Positions 34,367 to 45,210 of a stretch of 64,000 nucleotides of DNA are shown piece by piece. Every line of letters starts with the position of its first letter. Position 1 is the stretch's first letter. The notes beneath the pieces are model-generated. The model had not been told where the DNA came from, did not search any database, and saw nothing but the letters and a program-made list of their open reading frames with translations. Position numbers and translations under genes: made by a program. This DNA is from Streptomyces sp. NBC_01210 (lineage in GTDB: Bacteria; Actinomycetota; Actinomycetes; Streptomycetales; Streptomycetaceae), in contig NZ_CP108549.1 of assembly GCF_036010325.1 (NCBI RefSeq), positions 3,348,001 through 3,412,000 on the forward strand, in the 5' to 3' direction.

Positions 34367-35857
34367 CTACACCTGCGCGGCGGCGAGTTCGCGCACCGTC
34401 GCCATGTCACTGAAGGGGAGCAGCTGTTCGCCGACGATCTGGTACGGCTCGCTGCCCTTCCCCGCGACCAGGACAATGTCGTCCCGCTCCGCGGCGGACA
34501 GCGCGAGGGCGATCGCCCGGCGGCGGTCGGCGACCCGCTCGAACCGGGCGCCGGTCGCCGTGAGACCCGGCGTGATCTGGTCCAGGATCGTCTCGGGGTC
34601 TTCGTTCCGGGGGTTGTCCGAGGTGAGGACGCACAGGTCGGAGAGGGTCCCGGCGATCTCCCCCATCCGCGCGCGCTTGGTGTCGTCCCGGTCGCCGCCG
34701 CAGCCGAAGACGGTGATGACCCGGCCGGTGGCAAAGTCCCGGATGGCGGTGAGCACCTTGTCCAGGGAGTCGGGAGAGTGCGCGTAGTCCACGATCACGG
34801 ACGTACCGCGGGGAGTCTCGAAGCGTTCGAACCGCCCCGGGACCGGGGGCATCCGGTCGAGTGCGGTGACCAGTCCTGTCAGGTCGTGCCCCAGGAGATG
34901 GCAGGCCGCCACGGCGGCCAGCGCGTTGGCCACCGAGAACCGCCCGGGGACGGGGATCGCCGCGGGGTACTTGCGTCCGTCGTGGTGGAGGGTGAAGCGC
35001 GTACCGAGGGCGTCCATGCTGAGGTCGGTCGCCCGGTAGTCGGCCTCGGCGTCCAGGGCGTACGTGGTGACCGCACCGGGCATCAGCGACCGGATTCCGT
35101 CTCCCACGGGGTCGTCCGCGTTGACCACCGCGCGCCGGCACAGCCCCTGGAACAGGCGGAGTTTGGCGTCCCGGTAGTTCTCCATGGTGCCGTGGTCGTC
35201 CAGGTGGTCCTGCGTGAGGTTGGTGAAGATCCCCACGTCGAGGAACGCGCGGTCCACCCGGTGGGTCAACAGGCCCATCGACGTGGCCTCCAGGACCACG
35301 GTGCCCACCCCGCGGTCGCGCATGCACCCCAGCAGGTACTGGAAGTCCGGCGACTCCGGTGTGGTCAGCACCGATCTCGGCATCGGGATCAGCTCGTCGC
35401 CGATCCGGCTGCCGGCCGTCCCGATGACCCCCACCCGTGCGCCCTCGGCGATCCGCAGCACGGACTCGACCATGTACGACACCGACGTCTTCCCGTTGGT
35501 GCCGGTGACGGCCACCATGTCCATCTCCCGCCCCGGCTCGCCGTAGTAGCGGGAGGTGACCACCGCAGCCGCCTTCCGCGTGTCCGGCACCCGTACGACA
35601 CACACTCCGGCGGCCGACGCCCACACCGCCGCCGGTAGATCGGGCGCCGCGTCGTCGACGAGCACCGCGACCGCGCCGCGTGCCAGAGCGGGGCCGACCA
35701 GCTCGGGGCCGCCCTCGCAGTGACCGGGCACCGCGATGAACAGCGAACCCGGCGAGACGCGGTGGGCGTCGAAGCACGTTCCCGCGGTGATCCTCGTCTC
35801 CGGATCGCCCAGAACAACCTCATGGTCGTGCCCGGCCAGCAACTCGCTCAACTTCAC
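34367..35857 (-). CDS. MurE-like Mur ligase, probably a paralogue of housekeeping MurE
   Basis: A 496-residue ATP-dependent amide ligase with the three Mur domains: UDP-substrate-binding N-terminus, central P-loop domain with GTNGKTS at 119-125, and C-terminal domain with D414-N-P-R417, the loop MurE uses to read diaminopimelate. The housekeeping murE sits in the division and cell-wall cluster, absent here, so this is likely a second copy. It could make variant muropeptides, recycle peptides or charge a secondary metabolite. The neighbouring serine hydrolase gene supports a cell-wall role. All catalytic motifs are intact. Confidence 0.88.
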   Translation of the reverse strand: MKLSELLAGHDHEVVLGDPETRITAGTCFDAHRVSPGSLFIAVPGHCEGGPELVGPALARGAVAVLVDDAAPDLPAAVWASAAGVCVVRVPDTRKAAAVVTSRYYGEPGREMDMVAVTGTNGKTSVSYMVESVLRIAEGARVGVIGTAGSRIGDELIPMPRSVLTTPESPDFQYLLGCMRDRGVGTVVLEATSMGLLTHRVDRAFLDVGIFTNLTQDHLDDHGTMENYRDAKLRLFQGLCRRAVVNADDPVGDGIRSLMPGAVTTYALDAEADYRATDLSMDALGTRFTLHHDGRKYPAAIPVPGRFSVANALAAVAACHLLGHDLTGLVTALDRMPPVPGRFERFETPRGTSVIVDYAHSPDSLDKVLTAIRDFATGRVITVFGCGGDRDDTKRARMGEIAGTLSDLCVLTSDNPRNEDPETILDQITPGLTATGARFERVADRRRAIALALSAAERDDIVLVAGKGSEPYQIVGEQLLPFSDMATVRELAAAQV

Positions 35858-36454
35858 AGGGGTCCTCTCGAGGGTGCGACGGGGCCGGTGGTCCGGCCGT
35901 CGCCGATGGCGATGCGGACGGCACGCCGAGGAGTCGCGGGGGGTGGTGCTCAGCAGTCAGGGGGTGGTGCTCAGCAGACAGAGCAGTGGAGCGGTGTTCC
36001 GGAAACCGGAAAGAGGCCCCTGCTGCGCGGAGAAAGCTCCACGGGCGGGGCGGAAGGGGGGAGAGGGTTCGTCGAGCCGGTCAGCCGTGGCCGTGCAAAG
36101 CGCGGCAGCGGGCCCCGGGGCCGGTGGTGCACAGCGCGCGAGGTGCCTGTCGCAGGCCCTCCGTCACCGCATGTGTGCAACCCATGAGTGGAGTGTACGT
36201 CCCACAGAGCGTCCCGGACCCCGCCCCGCTTCGTGGCTCTTGGTCGCGGGTGCGACTGAGCGGGATTCGCCGGTGGAAGGATGGCTGACGGCAACTTCGG
36301 CACCCGGACAGCGCGACCCGCCCGGTGCCCGCCAACTGGCGGGTTGCGGCCGCTCTTCCGTGATGGCTACGTCTCACACCCGCGTACTGAGCACGGCCAC
36401 AGCCACTTCGGTGCCCGGCGAGCGGCCTGGCCCAAGCACGCCGCGGGGCAGACC
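35858..36454. other. 597-bp interval without a supported gene
   Basis: Located upstream of the MurE-like gene. It holds a 21-bp-period direct repeat, GGGGTGGTGCTCAGCAG at 35940-35956 and 35961-35977, and otherwise no clear structure. Frames are open on both strands but have no ribosome sites or domains. The MurE-like promoter is presumably close to 35870-35940. Confidence 0.55.
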
Positions 36455-36967
36455 CTAGGGTTCGGCAGTCCAGCTCTGCTCCGGACTGACCCCGCCGTCA
36501 TCGGCCGACGAGTCGATGACGGCCAGACCGAAGCCCATCGCGGCGAAGAAGAGTCCCACACATGTGAAGACCACCATCATCCCGCCGACCAGATACGACA
36601 TGACCCCGAGCACGGGCGGCGCAGCGGCCGGCACCGCCCGCTCGGGGCGCTGCGGCAGATACCGCACGGGCACGATGTCCCCGACCACATAGAGCTGCTC
36701 CGAGGCGACCTGGGCGCGCACATCCCGTCCGTCGGACGTCCGGAACCCGAGGATCTGACGGCGCTGGCTGTGCCCGTGCCCGTCCGAGGAACGGTGCACC
36801 ACGAACGTCTCCAAACAGCGGGCCTCCGCGACCAGCCCCTCCCGCAAAGTTCGCTTGTACTCCGAGGCCCTCCGCACCATCCAGATGAGCATCCCGATCC
36901 CGAAGGCCGCAAACAGCAGCCCGAACACCCCGAATACAAACCCGAACATCCCGCCCAAAGCCGACAT
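36455..36967 (-). CDS. DUF3592-type membrane protein
   Basis: A 170-residue protein with an N-terminal membrane helix (MFGFVFGVFGLLFAAFGIGM), a beta-rich domain of about 80 residues (QILGFRTSDGRDVRAQV, GDIVPVRYLPQRPERAVP), and a second helix pair near the C-terminus (LVGGMMVVFTCVGLFFAAMG). This is the layout of DUF3592 proteins, common in actinobacteria and of unknown function. The ATG at 36967 follows GGGGGATG; an upstream ATG at 37006 is less likely. It is transcribed alone. Confidence 0.8.
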   Translation of the reverse strand: MSALGGMFGFVFGVFGLLFAAFGIGMLIWMVRRASEYKRTLREGLVAEARCLETFVVHRSSDGHGHSQRRQILGFRTSDGRDVRAQVASEQLYVVGDIVPVRYLPQRPERAVPAAAPPVLGVMSYLVGGMMVVFTCVGLFFAAMGFGLAVIDSSADDGGVSPEQSWTAEP

Positions 36968-37107
36968 TCCGCATCCCCCTGATGGTCCGGCCCCTGACTT
37001 CTGCACGCCGGGCCGACGACGCCCGTGAAGATACCCAGCAGGGACCGGCGGTTCCCATCCCCGGGCGCTCAGTCACAGCGGGCCTCGATGCCGCGGGCCG
37101 ATGCCCT

Positions 37108-37853
37108 TCAGGCGTCCCGGCGGCGGAGCGACTGCCAGCCGGCCCACAGGGCCGCGGCGACCCAGAGCCCGAGGACGCCGAGCCCACTCCACGGGCCGAG
37201 CGTGCCGGTGGACTCCTGCAGCAGCACCTGCTGGCCCGCCCGGTCGGGCAGGAACTCGACGATGCCGCCGTCCTCCGAGATGTCCCCGAGCACGAACGAC
37301 AACATGAGCAGGAACGGGATGAGGATGCCCATGACCGCGGGCCCGCTGCGCAGCACTGCCGCGAGTCCGGCCGAGAACAGGGTGATCAACGCCAGATGGA
37401 TCCCGCAGCCGACAACGACACGCAGGGCGCCCGGGGCCCCGAGGCCCACGCCCCGGTCACCGAGGAACTCCTGGCCGGCCAGGAAGCAGGTCAGACTCGT
37501 CGCCAGTCCCACCAGGAGCGCCAGACCACCGATCACGGCGAGCTTGGCCGCGTAGAAGACACCTCTGCGCGGGACGGCCGCCAGCGAGATGCGGACGGCA
37601 CCGTTCTTGTACTCCCCCGAGACGGCCAGCGCTCCGAAGCAGATGGCCGCGACCTGGCCGAAGTTGAGGCCGAAGAACGAGGAGCGGAGCGGGTCGAAGT
37701 CGGGCTTGCCGGTCTCCTCGGTGCCGAGCGTCGCGCACATCAGCAGAGAGAAGGCAACGGTGGCGAGGAAGACGGACCCGAGCGTTGCGCCGAGGGAGCG
37801 TACGGAGCGGATCTTGAGCCACTCGGAGTGGACTACGGGCGTGATGGACACGG

Positions 37854-37857
<4 letters not shown>
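37108..37857 (-). CDS. ABC-2 type transporter permease
   Basis: A 249-residue membrane protein with six predicted helices and the N-terminal VHSEWLKIRSVRS motif typical of ABC-2 permeases of antibiotic, bacteriocin or lipid exporters. It follows the ATPase gene with a 4-bp overlap and ends alone. The partner ATPase at 37854-38712 has lost its N-terminus, so this permease may no longer work with it. The nearby response regulator suggests the set was once a two-component-controlled efflux module of the kind that answers cell-envelope stress or peptide antibiotics. Confidence 0.85.
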
Positions 37858-38703
<846 letters not shown>

Positions 38704-38712
<9 letters not shown>

Positions 38713-39303
38713 CGGATCGCCCGGGAGCTGCACGACTCGATCGGGCACGCACTGACGGTGGCGGTGGTGCAGGCGGGTGCGGCGAGGGCGGCGGGCAGCG
38801 CGGAGTTCACCGACCGGGCCCTGAACGCCATCGAGGAGACCGGCCGGGCGGCGCTGGAGGACCTGGAGCGCGTACTGCTCGTGCTGCGGGAGTCCGGACG
38901 GCCCGTGAGCCGGCGTCCGACGCTCACCGACGCGGACCGGTTGCTGGAGTCGGCGCGCTCCTCCGGCGCCACGGTCGACGCCGCGGTGACGGGCCCGGTG
39001 GAGCATGTGCCGGGTCCTGTTTCCCGGGAGGGCTACCGCATCGTGCAGGAGGCGCTGACCAATGTGCTGCGGCACGCGGGTGCGGTGACGACGCGCGTAC
39101 GGATCGCCGTCACCGACGGCCGGCTTGAGCTGGAGGTGACCAACCCCCTTTCGGGACAGGCCACTTCGACCGGCCGCGGCAGCGGCAGTGGGCTGCGGGG
39201 CATCCGGGAGCGGGCGGCGCTGCTCGGCGGGAAGGCCGACACCGGCCCGTACGACGGCGAATGGAGGGTGCACGTGGGGCTTCCGCTGGACGGCCTACGC
39301 TGA
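38704..39303 (+). pseudogene. NarL-type sensor histidine kinase, C-terminal half only
   Basis: The kinase frame begins at RNRIARELHDSIGHALTVAV, the H-box of HisKA_3 kinases (His codon 38731-38733), and carries a normal HATPase end: EALTNVLRHAG (N box) and GSGLRGIRERAALLGG (G box). The sensor and membrane half, about 180-200 residues in such kinases, is absent; the DNA before is antisense to the ABC ATPase. No start codon with a ribosome site is present at the junction. The stop lies 4 bp before the intact response regulator start. The result would be an unregulated, soluble catalytic core at best. Confidence 0.75.
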
Positions 39304-39307
39304 CCGG

Positions 39308-39958
39308 GTGCCGATCACTGTGCTGCTTGTCGACGACGAACCTCTCGTACGGGCGGGGCTGCGAGCCGTGCTCGAGGCCCAGCCGGACATCGAGGTGGTC
39401 GGCGAGGCGGCGGACGGCGCCGCGGTGATCCCCCTGGTTCGGCAACTGCGGCCCGATGTGGTGGCGATGGACGTCCGTATGCCGCTCCTTGACGGCATCG
39501 AGGCCACCCGCGCCGTACTGCGGACCGTCGACGACCCGCCCAAGATCCTGGTCATCACGACCTTCGAGAACGACGAGTACGTGTACGAGGCGCTGCGCGC
39601 GGGCGCGGACGGCTTTCTGCTCAAGCGGGCGCGCCCCGCGGAGATCGTGCACGCGGTGCGACTGGTCGCGGAGGGCGAGTCACTCCTCTTTCCCGCGGCG
39701 GTGCGCTCGCTGGCAGCGGAGTACGGCAGCCGGGCCGCCCGCGCGGCGATGGAGCGTGCGGCGCTGACCGAACGGGAGACGGCGGTACTGCGGCTGATGG
39801 CGCGGGGACTGTCGAATGCGGAGATCGCCACGCAGCTGGTCGTCGGCACGGAGACGGTCAAGTCGCATGTGAGCGCGGTGCTGTCGAAGCTGGGCGCGCG
39901 GGACCGCACGCAGGCGGTGATCGCGGCGTACGAGTCGGGGTTCGTGGCTCCCGCTTGA
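39308..39958 (+). CDS. NarL/FixJ-family response regulator
   Basis: A 216-residue two-domain regulator: receiver domain residues 1-120 (VLLVDDEPLVRAGLRAVLEA, phosphorylation Asp in DVVAMDVRMPLLDGIEA, Lys in DGFLLKRA) and a LuxR HTH (LTERETAVLRLMARGLSNAE, TETVKSHVSAVLSKLGARDR). It starts at GTG 39308, 4 bp after the kinase stop. The gene looks intact although its cognate kinase has lost the sensor half. Such kinase-regulator pairs usually control the neighbouring ABC-2 exporter, which in this strain is also damaged. Confidence 0.93.
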   Translation: MPITVLLVDDEPLVRAGLRAVLEAQPDIEVVGEAADGAAVIPLVRQLRPDVVAMDVRMPLLDGIEATRAVLRTVDDPPKILVITTFENDEYVYEALRAGADGFLLKRARPAEIVHAVRLVAEGESLLFPAAVRSLAAEYGSRAARAAMERAALTERETAVLRLMARGLSNAEIATQLVVGTETVKSHVSAVLSKLGARDRTQAVIAAYESGFVAPA

Positions 39959-40319
39959 GAGCGACTGTGACAGGCCCCGTTCCTCGCGGGAGGGCGGCGC
40001 CTCGAATGAAGGTGAGGCGCATCGCGCCCGCATCACAAGCTCCTGGGCGAAAACGGCTTCGAAGACTGATCGAGACTGTTCACGGTTCAACTGATCCTGG
40101 CCAAGTTGTGCCACAGGGCTCGACGCATCGCAGCAGACGGGGAGTCCGAAGTCTCGGATCCCCGTTCCTTGGTCACCCCATTCTTCACATCATCTCCTCG
40201 TGCACCGGCTGTGAGCGCTACGGTTCTTTGCGTAGCACCGAGTGCGAGCTACGTCACAGATCGACATGTTGCGGCTGCTGCGGCCTGCCCGGACGCGGCT
40301 GCACGTCTGGGGGAACGGC
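39959..40319. other. Upstream region of the TerD-nuclease gene
   Basis: This 361-bp stretch has lower GC than its surroundings (for example GATCGAGACTGTTCACGGTT) and no supported gene. It should hold the promoter of the TerD-nuclease gene; no convincing -10/-35 pair was identified. The frame of that gene stays open to ATGs at 40242 and 40266, but homology starts at 40320. Confidence 0.5.
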
Positions 40320-42368
40320 ATGCGCGAAATGGCCAAGGGTTCCAATGTCGGCCTGGCAGCCCTGAGCGATGACACCGGTTCGGTGATCGTGAGTCTGCGC
40401 TGGAGCAGCGCGGCGGGGGACGGCGACGCGGATGTGTCCGTGCTGCTGCTGGACGGCAACGGCAAGGTGCGCACCGACGCCGACTTCTTCTTCTACAACA
40501 ACCCCGCCGCAGCCGACGGCAGTGTGCAGTTGTTGGGCAAGACACCGACCGACAGTGGCAGCGAAGACCGCATCAGCCTCGATCTGACCGCAGTTCCCCG
40601 GGATGTTGAACGCATCGTTGTGGCAGCCAGTCGGTACGGCGGTTCCTGCTTCGGTGAACTGGACGACCTTCGGGTGACGCTCGCCGATCGTAGTGGCGAG
40701 GCTCTGCTCGGATTCTCCATCACCGACGCCGGCGTCGAGAGTGCGTTCATCTTCAGTGAGCTGTACCGGCGGGGCGAGGAGTGGAAGTTCCGGGCAGTCG
40801 GCCAGGGCTACGAGACCGGTCTGGCCGGTCTGGCAACGGACTTCGGCATCGATATCGATGCCGAGGGCGAGGACGAGGGCGACGCCGTAGAGGTACCTGC
40901 GGTGGAGCAGGTACCGAAGGCCGATGAGCCTCGGCCACCGGCCGTCGAGTCACCGGCGGCGTTCCCCACGGAGGCAGCAAGCGGAGCGCAGCCGGTCGGA
41001 GTTGAGCCGACGCCAAAGCGCGTCCCCGGCCCTCGCACCGCCAAGAAGAAGGTCACGCTGCCCAAGGTGGCCAAGAAATCCCTCGCCGAGAACGACTCGT
41101 GGAGGCCTGCCAGGCTCTTCCCCGCGCCGTCGCTCAAAAGCGACAAGGAGCGCGAGCTGCGGGCCACTTCCGTTCTGCTGTCAGTGATGGCCGAAGTGCC
41201 TGAGTTGGGGCGTCGGCTCACCGCTGCTTTCGGCGCACCGGCCGGCCGTATGCAGTCCTTCACCGAGGTCACGCTGCCGCACGGAGATACCCCCAAGCGA
41301 CCGGACGGTGTGATCCGCGTAGAGCGCGCAGGCAAGTTGTGGACCGCTCTGGTCGAGACGAAGACCAATGGGAATCCGCTCAAGTCCGATCAGGTCCAGA
41401 ACTACATGGACATTGCCGCCCGCCGCGGATACGAGGCCGTCATCACGCTCTCCAACGACGTGGCCCTGGAAGGCAGTCCACTGGTGGACGTCAGAACCGA
41501 TGGGCGGCGCAAGCACAAGGTCGCCCTCTGGCATCTGTCCTGGGCCGAAGTGGCCCACCAGGCACAGATGCTGATCCGCCATGAGGGCGTCGGCAATGCC
41601 GCCCATGCGTGGCTCCTGCAGGAGTTGCTGCACTACCTTCAGCACGAGAATTCCGGCTGCCACGGCTTCCAGAACATGGGACCGGCCTGGGTGCCCGTAC
41701 GAAACGGCATCGATGCGGAGACCCTTTGCCAGGGCGACCATCGTGCCGTTGAGGTCGTCGAGAGCTGGGAACGGCTCATCCGCCAGGTCTGCCTCCGCCT
41801 CGGCGGCGAACTCGGCCAGAAGGCATTGCCGGTACAGCGCGCCAAGCGCGGCACCGATCCGCACTCCCGGCGCGCCGTACTCGCCGACCGGCTGTGCGAC
41901 GAAGGCCGCCTGACCGCTGAGCTGCGCATCGACGGTACGCCAGGCGTTCTCGCGATCACGGCCGATCTGCGGACCGCCAGACTGCGCACATCCATCGAAA
42001 TCCAGGCCCCGGACGGGAGTTACCCCCTCACCTCGGCCAAGCGCCTGATCCGGCTGCTGGCCGAGGCGCCCGCGGACCTCCATGTCGAGACTCTTGTCGA
42101 GGGCGGCAACGGTCCACGCGGCACCCTGGAACGGCTACGGCCCGAGCCGGCCGACATGCTGCCCAAGGACGGCGCACGGATGACCGGTTTCCGGCTGTCG
42201 TTGTTCAAGGGCATGGGTGCCACTCGTGGCAGCGCCGAATCCGGATTCATCCGCAGCGTCGACGAGTCTGTGGACCGGTTCTACGCGAGCGTCGTGGCAC
42301 AGCTGATCTCCTTCGAACGGCGTCAGGTAAGCCGCTCACAGCCCGTGGAACCGGCTGCCGTCGGCTGA
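40320..42368 (+). CDS. TerD domain fused to predicted PD-(D/E)XK nuclease
   Basis: A 682-residue protein. Residues 1-170 are a TerD/TerZ domain (MAKGSNVGLAALSD, then VSVLLLDGNGKVRTDADFFF followed by YNNP, LDLTAVPRDVERIVVAAS), a Ca2+-binding stress domain. Residues 175-270 are a charged Pro/Ala linker ending in a Lys-rich stretch. Residues 280-440 match a PD-(D/E)XK nuclease: P328-D329-G, then W341-TALV-E346-T-K348, then a helix QVQNYMDIAARRGYEAVITL. The C-terminal 240 residues are unrecognised. ATG 40320 follows GGGGGA by a few bases. It stands alone, with flanking genes unrelated. Role in DNA damage, stress or phage defence is inferred, not shown. Confidence 0.82.
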   Translation: MREMAKGSNVGLAALSDDTGSVIVSLRWSSAAGDGDADVSVLLLDGNGKVRTDADFFFYNNPAAADGSVQLLGKTPTDSGSEDRISLDLTAVPRDVERIVVAASRYGGSCFGELDDLRVTLADRSGEALLGFSITDAGVESAFIFSELYRRGEEWKFRAVGQGYETGLAGLATDFGIDIDAEGEDEGDAVEVPAVEQVPKADEPRPPAVESPAAFPTEAASGAQPVGVEPTPKRVPGPRTAKKKVTLPKVAKKSLAENDSWRPARLFPAPSLKSDKERELRATSVLLSVMAEVPELGRRLTAAFGAPAGRMQSFTEVTLPHGDTPKRPDGVIRVERAGKLWTALVETKTNGNPLKSDQVQNYMDIAARRGYEAVITLSNDVALEGSPLVDVRTDGRRKHKVALWHLSWAEVAHQAQMLIRHEGVGNAAHAWLLQELLHYLQHENSGCHGFQNMGPAWVPVRNGIDAETLCQGDHRAVEVVESWERLIRQVCLRLGGELGQKALPVQRAKRGTDPHSRRAVLADRLCDEGRLTAELRIDGTPGVLAITADLRTARLRTSIEIQAPDGSYPLTSAKRLIRLLAEAPADLHVETLVEGGNGPRGTLERLRPEPADMLPKDGARMTGFRLSLFKGMGATRGSAESGFIRSVDESVDRFYASVVAQLISFERRQVSRSQPVEPAAVG

Positions 42369-42424
42369 TCCCGGCTTTCGACGCGGACGACGAGAACAAC
42401 GGCGATCCGTCCTGCTCGATCAGC

Positions 42425-42450
42425 TCCGTCCGTAAGCCGGTGCGGACGGA
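42425..42450. terminator. Hairpin between convergent genes
   Basis: TCCGTCCG (42425-42432) and CGGACGGA (42443-42450) form an 8-bp perfect stem with a 10-nt loop, 57 bp past the TerD-nuclease stop and before the convergent TPP-enzyme stop. No T-run follows. It probably limits read-through from both sides. Confidence 0.5.
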
Positions 42451-42520
42451 CCTGCGCCCCGCCGCTCCACGGGGGGTAGAAGCAGCAGGGCGCAGGAGCC
42501 AGGAGGGTCCGGCAGGGAGC

Positions 42521-44203
42521 TCAGAGGTGCGTCGGGGCGAACATGCGGAGGAGCGCCGGGAGTACGACCACCGAAGGGCCGGGCTCCGCGAAGGACTTGG
42601 CCAGGTCCTCGCTCAGCGACTCCGGAGTCGTACGGACCGCCGGGACCCCGAAGGACTCCGCCAGTGCCACGAAGTCCGGGCGGGACAGCTCCGTCGCCGT
42701 CGCCTCGCCGAACGCGTCCTCCATGTACTCGCGCAGGATGCCGTAACCGCCGTCGTCCACGATCAGCCAGGTGACCGGGAGGTCGTACTGGCGAGCCGTC
42801 GCCAGCTCCGCGATCGAGTACATCGCGCCGCCGTCGCCGGAGACCGCGAGGACCGGACGAGTACGGTCCGCCGCCGCCGCGCCCAGCGCCGCCGGGAAGC
42901 CGTAGCCGAGGCCGCCCGCGCCCTGGGCCGAGTGCATGGTGTTCGGGTGGCGGGCGTCGAAGGCCGACCAGGCCCAGTAGGCCAGGATCGTCATGTCCCA
43001 GAAGCTCGGGGACATGTCCGGCAGGGCCTCGCGGACGGAAGCCAGCACCTGCTGTTCCAGGGTGAGGTCCTGGGCCGCTATGCGGGCCCGGACCTGGGTC
43101 AGGACCGTGCGTACGGACTCGGCCGCGGCCGGGTCCTCGCGCTCCTCCACCGTCTCCAGCAGCGCCGACAGCGCGAGGCGCGCGTCCGCGTGGATGCCGA
43201 GGCCCGCGTGGTTGGACTCCAGCTTGCCGGCGTCCGCCTCGATCTGGACGACCCGGCCGCGCGGCGCGAACGTGTGGTAGTTCGAGGACAGTTCGCCAAG
43301 GCCGGAGCCGACCACGAGCAGGACGTCCGCGGATTCGAGGAAGTCCGTGGTGTGGCGGTCCTCCAGCCAGGACTGGAGCGAGAGCGGGTGCTCCCAGGGG
43401 AAGGCGCCCTTGCCGCCGAAGGTGGTGACGACCGGCGCGTCGATCTTCTCCGCGAGGGCGAGCAGCTTGCCGCACGCGTCGGAGCGGACGACTCCGCCGC
43501 CCGCGATGATCGCGGGACGGGATGCGGTGGACAGCAAGTGCGCCGCCACAGCCGTCAGTTCGGGGCGCGGCACGACCTCCTGCGGCGTGGCGTCCATGGC
43601 CGTGACGACCGGCAGCGTCGTCTCGGCCAGCAGCACATCCTGCGGGATTTCGACCCAGACCGGGCCGTGCGGGGCGGTCAGCGCCGACTGCCAGGCCGCG
43701 GCGATCGCGGACGGTATCTGCGAGGCCGTACGAACGGTGTGCACGGACTTCACGATGTCGCGGAACGACGCCTGCTGGTCGCGCAGTTCGTGCAGATAGC
43801 CGTGGCGGCCGCCGCCGAGACCGGGCGTCGGGACCTGGCTGCCGATGGCGAGCACCGGCGCCGAGGCCGCGGCCGCCTCCTGGAGCGCGGCCAGGGACAT
43901 CAGCGCGCCGGGGCCGGTCGAGAGCAGCAGCGGGGCCACCTCGCCGGTGACCCGGCCGTACGCGTCGGCGGCGAAGCCCGCGTTGTTCTCGACGCGCAGC
44001 CCGACGTACTCCAGCTGCGAGCGGCGCAGCGCGTCGAACATGCCGAGCGCGTGCTGTCCCGGCAGGCCGAAGACCGTGGTCGCGCCCAGGCCCTGCAGGG
44101 ATTCGACAACGAGGTCGCCGCCGTTGCGGCCGGGCGGCGGGTTCAGCGCGGCCGCGGTCTGAGCCTCGGTGGGGCGCAGTACCAGGTCGTGATCGTGCGT
44201 CAC
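42521..44203 (-). CDS. Thiamine pyrophosphate-dependent decarboxylase (AHAS/AruI-like)
   Basis: A 560-residue TPP enzyme with the three-domain acetolactate-synthase fold. The cofactor-activating Glu is in [18 protein letters not shown]; the Mg-TPP motif runs from [20 protein letters not shown] to [14 protein letters not shown], with Asp-Asp in place of the usual Asn-Asn. It overlaps the end of the agmatinase-family gene by 4 bp, so it is made with a guanidino hydrolase and lies beside a symporter. A 2-ketoarginine decarboxylase role, as for AruI of the arginine transaminase pathway, fits this context better than branched-chain amino acid synthesis. No small subunit gene follows. Substrate inferred. 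Confidence 0.85.
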   Translation of the reverse strand: MTHDHDLVLRPTEAQTAAALNPPPGRNGGDLVVESLQGLGATTVFGLPGQHALGMFDALRRSQLEYVGLRVENNAGFAADAYGRVTGEVAPLLLSTGPGALMSLAALQEAAAASAPVLAIGSQVPTPGLGGGRHGYLHELRDQQASFRDIVKSVHTVRTASQIPSAIAAAWQSALTAPHGPVWVEIPQDVLLAETTLPVVTAMDATPQEVVPRPELTAVAAHLLSTASRPAIIAGGGVVRSDACGKLLALAEKIDAPVVTTFGGKGAFPWEHPLSLQSWLEDRHTTDFLESADVLLVVGSGLGELSSNYHTFAPRGRVVQIEADAGKLESNHAGLGIHADARLALSALLETVEEREDPAAAESVRTVLTQVRARIAAQDLTLEQQVLASVREALPDMSPSFWDMTILAYWAWSAFDARHPNTMHSAQGAGGLGYGFPAALGAAAADRTRPVLAVSGDGGAMYSIAELATARQYDLPVTWLIVDDGGYGILREYMEDAFGEATATELSRPDFVALAESFGVPAVRTTPESLSEDLAKSFAEPGPSVVVLPALLRMFAPTHL

Positions 44204-45168
44204 TTGGAGCGCCCCTCGGCGATCTGGCGGGACATGATCGTGGTCAGCTCGTACGCCGTGTGGGACGCGGCGACGGAGGTGATCTCGGCGTGATCATACG
44301 CGGGCGCGACCTCGACGACGTCGGCCGAGACAAGGTTGCAGGAGGCCAGACCGCGCAGGATCTCCAGCAGTTCGCGTGAGGTCATGCCGCCGGCCTCGGG
44401 CGTGCCGGTGCCGGGCGCGTGCGCCGGGTCGAGGCAGTCGATGTCGATGGAGATGTACAGCGGCCGGTCGCCGATGCGCTGGCGCAGCTGGTCGGCGACC
44501 TCGTCGGCGCCCCGCCGGTAGACATCGGCCGACGTCACGATGCCGAAGCCCATCTTGGCGTCGTCGTCCAGGTCCTGCTTGCCGTACAGCGGACCGCGCG
44601 TGCCGACGTGCGAGAGCGCCTCGGTGTCGAGGATGCCCTCCTCGACGGCCCGGCGGAACGGCGTGCCGTGCGTGTACTCGGCGCCGAAGTACGTGTCCCA
44701 GGTGTCCAGGTGCGCGTCGAAGTGCAGCAGCGCGACCGGGCCGTGCTTCTTGGCCACCGAGCGCAGCAGCGGCAGCGCGATGGTGTGGTCGCCGCCGAGC
44801 GTCATCATCCGCGCGCCGGTGCCCAGCAGGTCATCGGCCGCGGCCTCGATCGTCTCGACGGCCTCGTTGATGTTGAACGGGTTGGCGGCGATGTCACCCG
44901 CGTCCGCGACCTGCGCGAGTGCGAAGGGCGAGGCGTCCTGCGCCGGGTTGTACGGGCGCAGGAGCCTCGACGCCTCGCGGATGGCGTTGCCGCCGAAGCG
45001 TGCTCCGGGACGGTAGGAGACCCCGGAGTCGAAGGGAACGCCGACCACGGCGACATCGGCGCGGCCGACCTCGTCGAGCCGGGGCAGCCGGGCGAACGTC
45101 GCGGGTCCGGCGTACCGCGGGATACGGGACGAGTCGATCGGGCCGCGCGGCTGCTCGTTGCTGCTCAT
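44200..45168 (-). CDS. speB: Agmatinase/guanidinobutyrase-family ureohydrolase
   Basis: A 322-residue arginase-superfamily enzyme with a binuclear manganese site: [13 protein letters not shown] (His), [12 protein letters not shown] (Asp-His-Asp) and [20 protein letters not shown] (Asp, Asp). It hydrolyses a guanidino compound to urea and an amine; agmatine (to putrescine) and 4-guanidinobutyrate (to GABA) are the usual substrates, and sequence alone does not separate them. A start ATG follows AGGAAAT. It is the first gene of a coupled pair with the TPP enzyme; the symporter gene lies 42 bp upstream in the same direction, so the three probably form one operon. Confidence 0.9.
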   Translation of the reverse strand: MSSNEQPRGPIDSSRIPRYAGPATFARLPRLDEVGRADVAVVGVPFDSGVSYRPGARFGGNAIREASRLLRPYNPAQDASPFALAQVADAGDIAANPFNINEAVETIEAAADDLLGTGARMMTLGGDHTIALPLLRSVAKKHGPVALLHFDAHLDTWDTYFGAEYTHGTPFRRAVEEGILDTEALSHVGTRGPLYGKQDLDDDAKMGFGIVTSADVYRRGADEVADQLRQRIGDRPLYISIDIDCLDPAHAPGTGTPEAGGMTSRELLEILRGLASCNLVSADVVEVAPAYDHAEITSVAASHTAYELTTIMSRQIAEGRSK

Positions 45169-45210
45169 GAGAATTTCCTACTTTCCTACGCTTCGTTGCG
45201 GTTTACGACT

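Noticed and set aside
38713..38972. Extended N-terminus for the ABC ATPase starting at 38972
   Set aside because: Those codons are antisense to the kinase H-box and downstream region, and the Arg/Ser/Pro-rich sequence lacks the strands and A-loop expected before Walker A.
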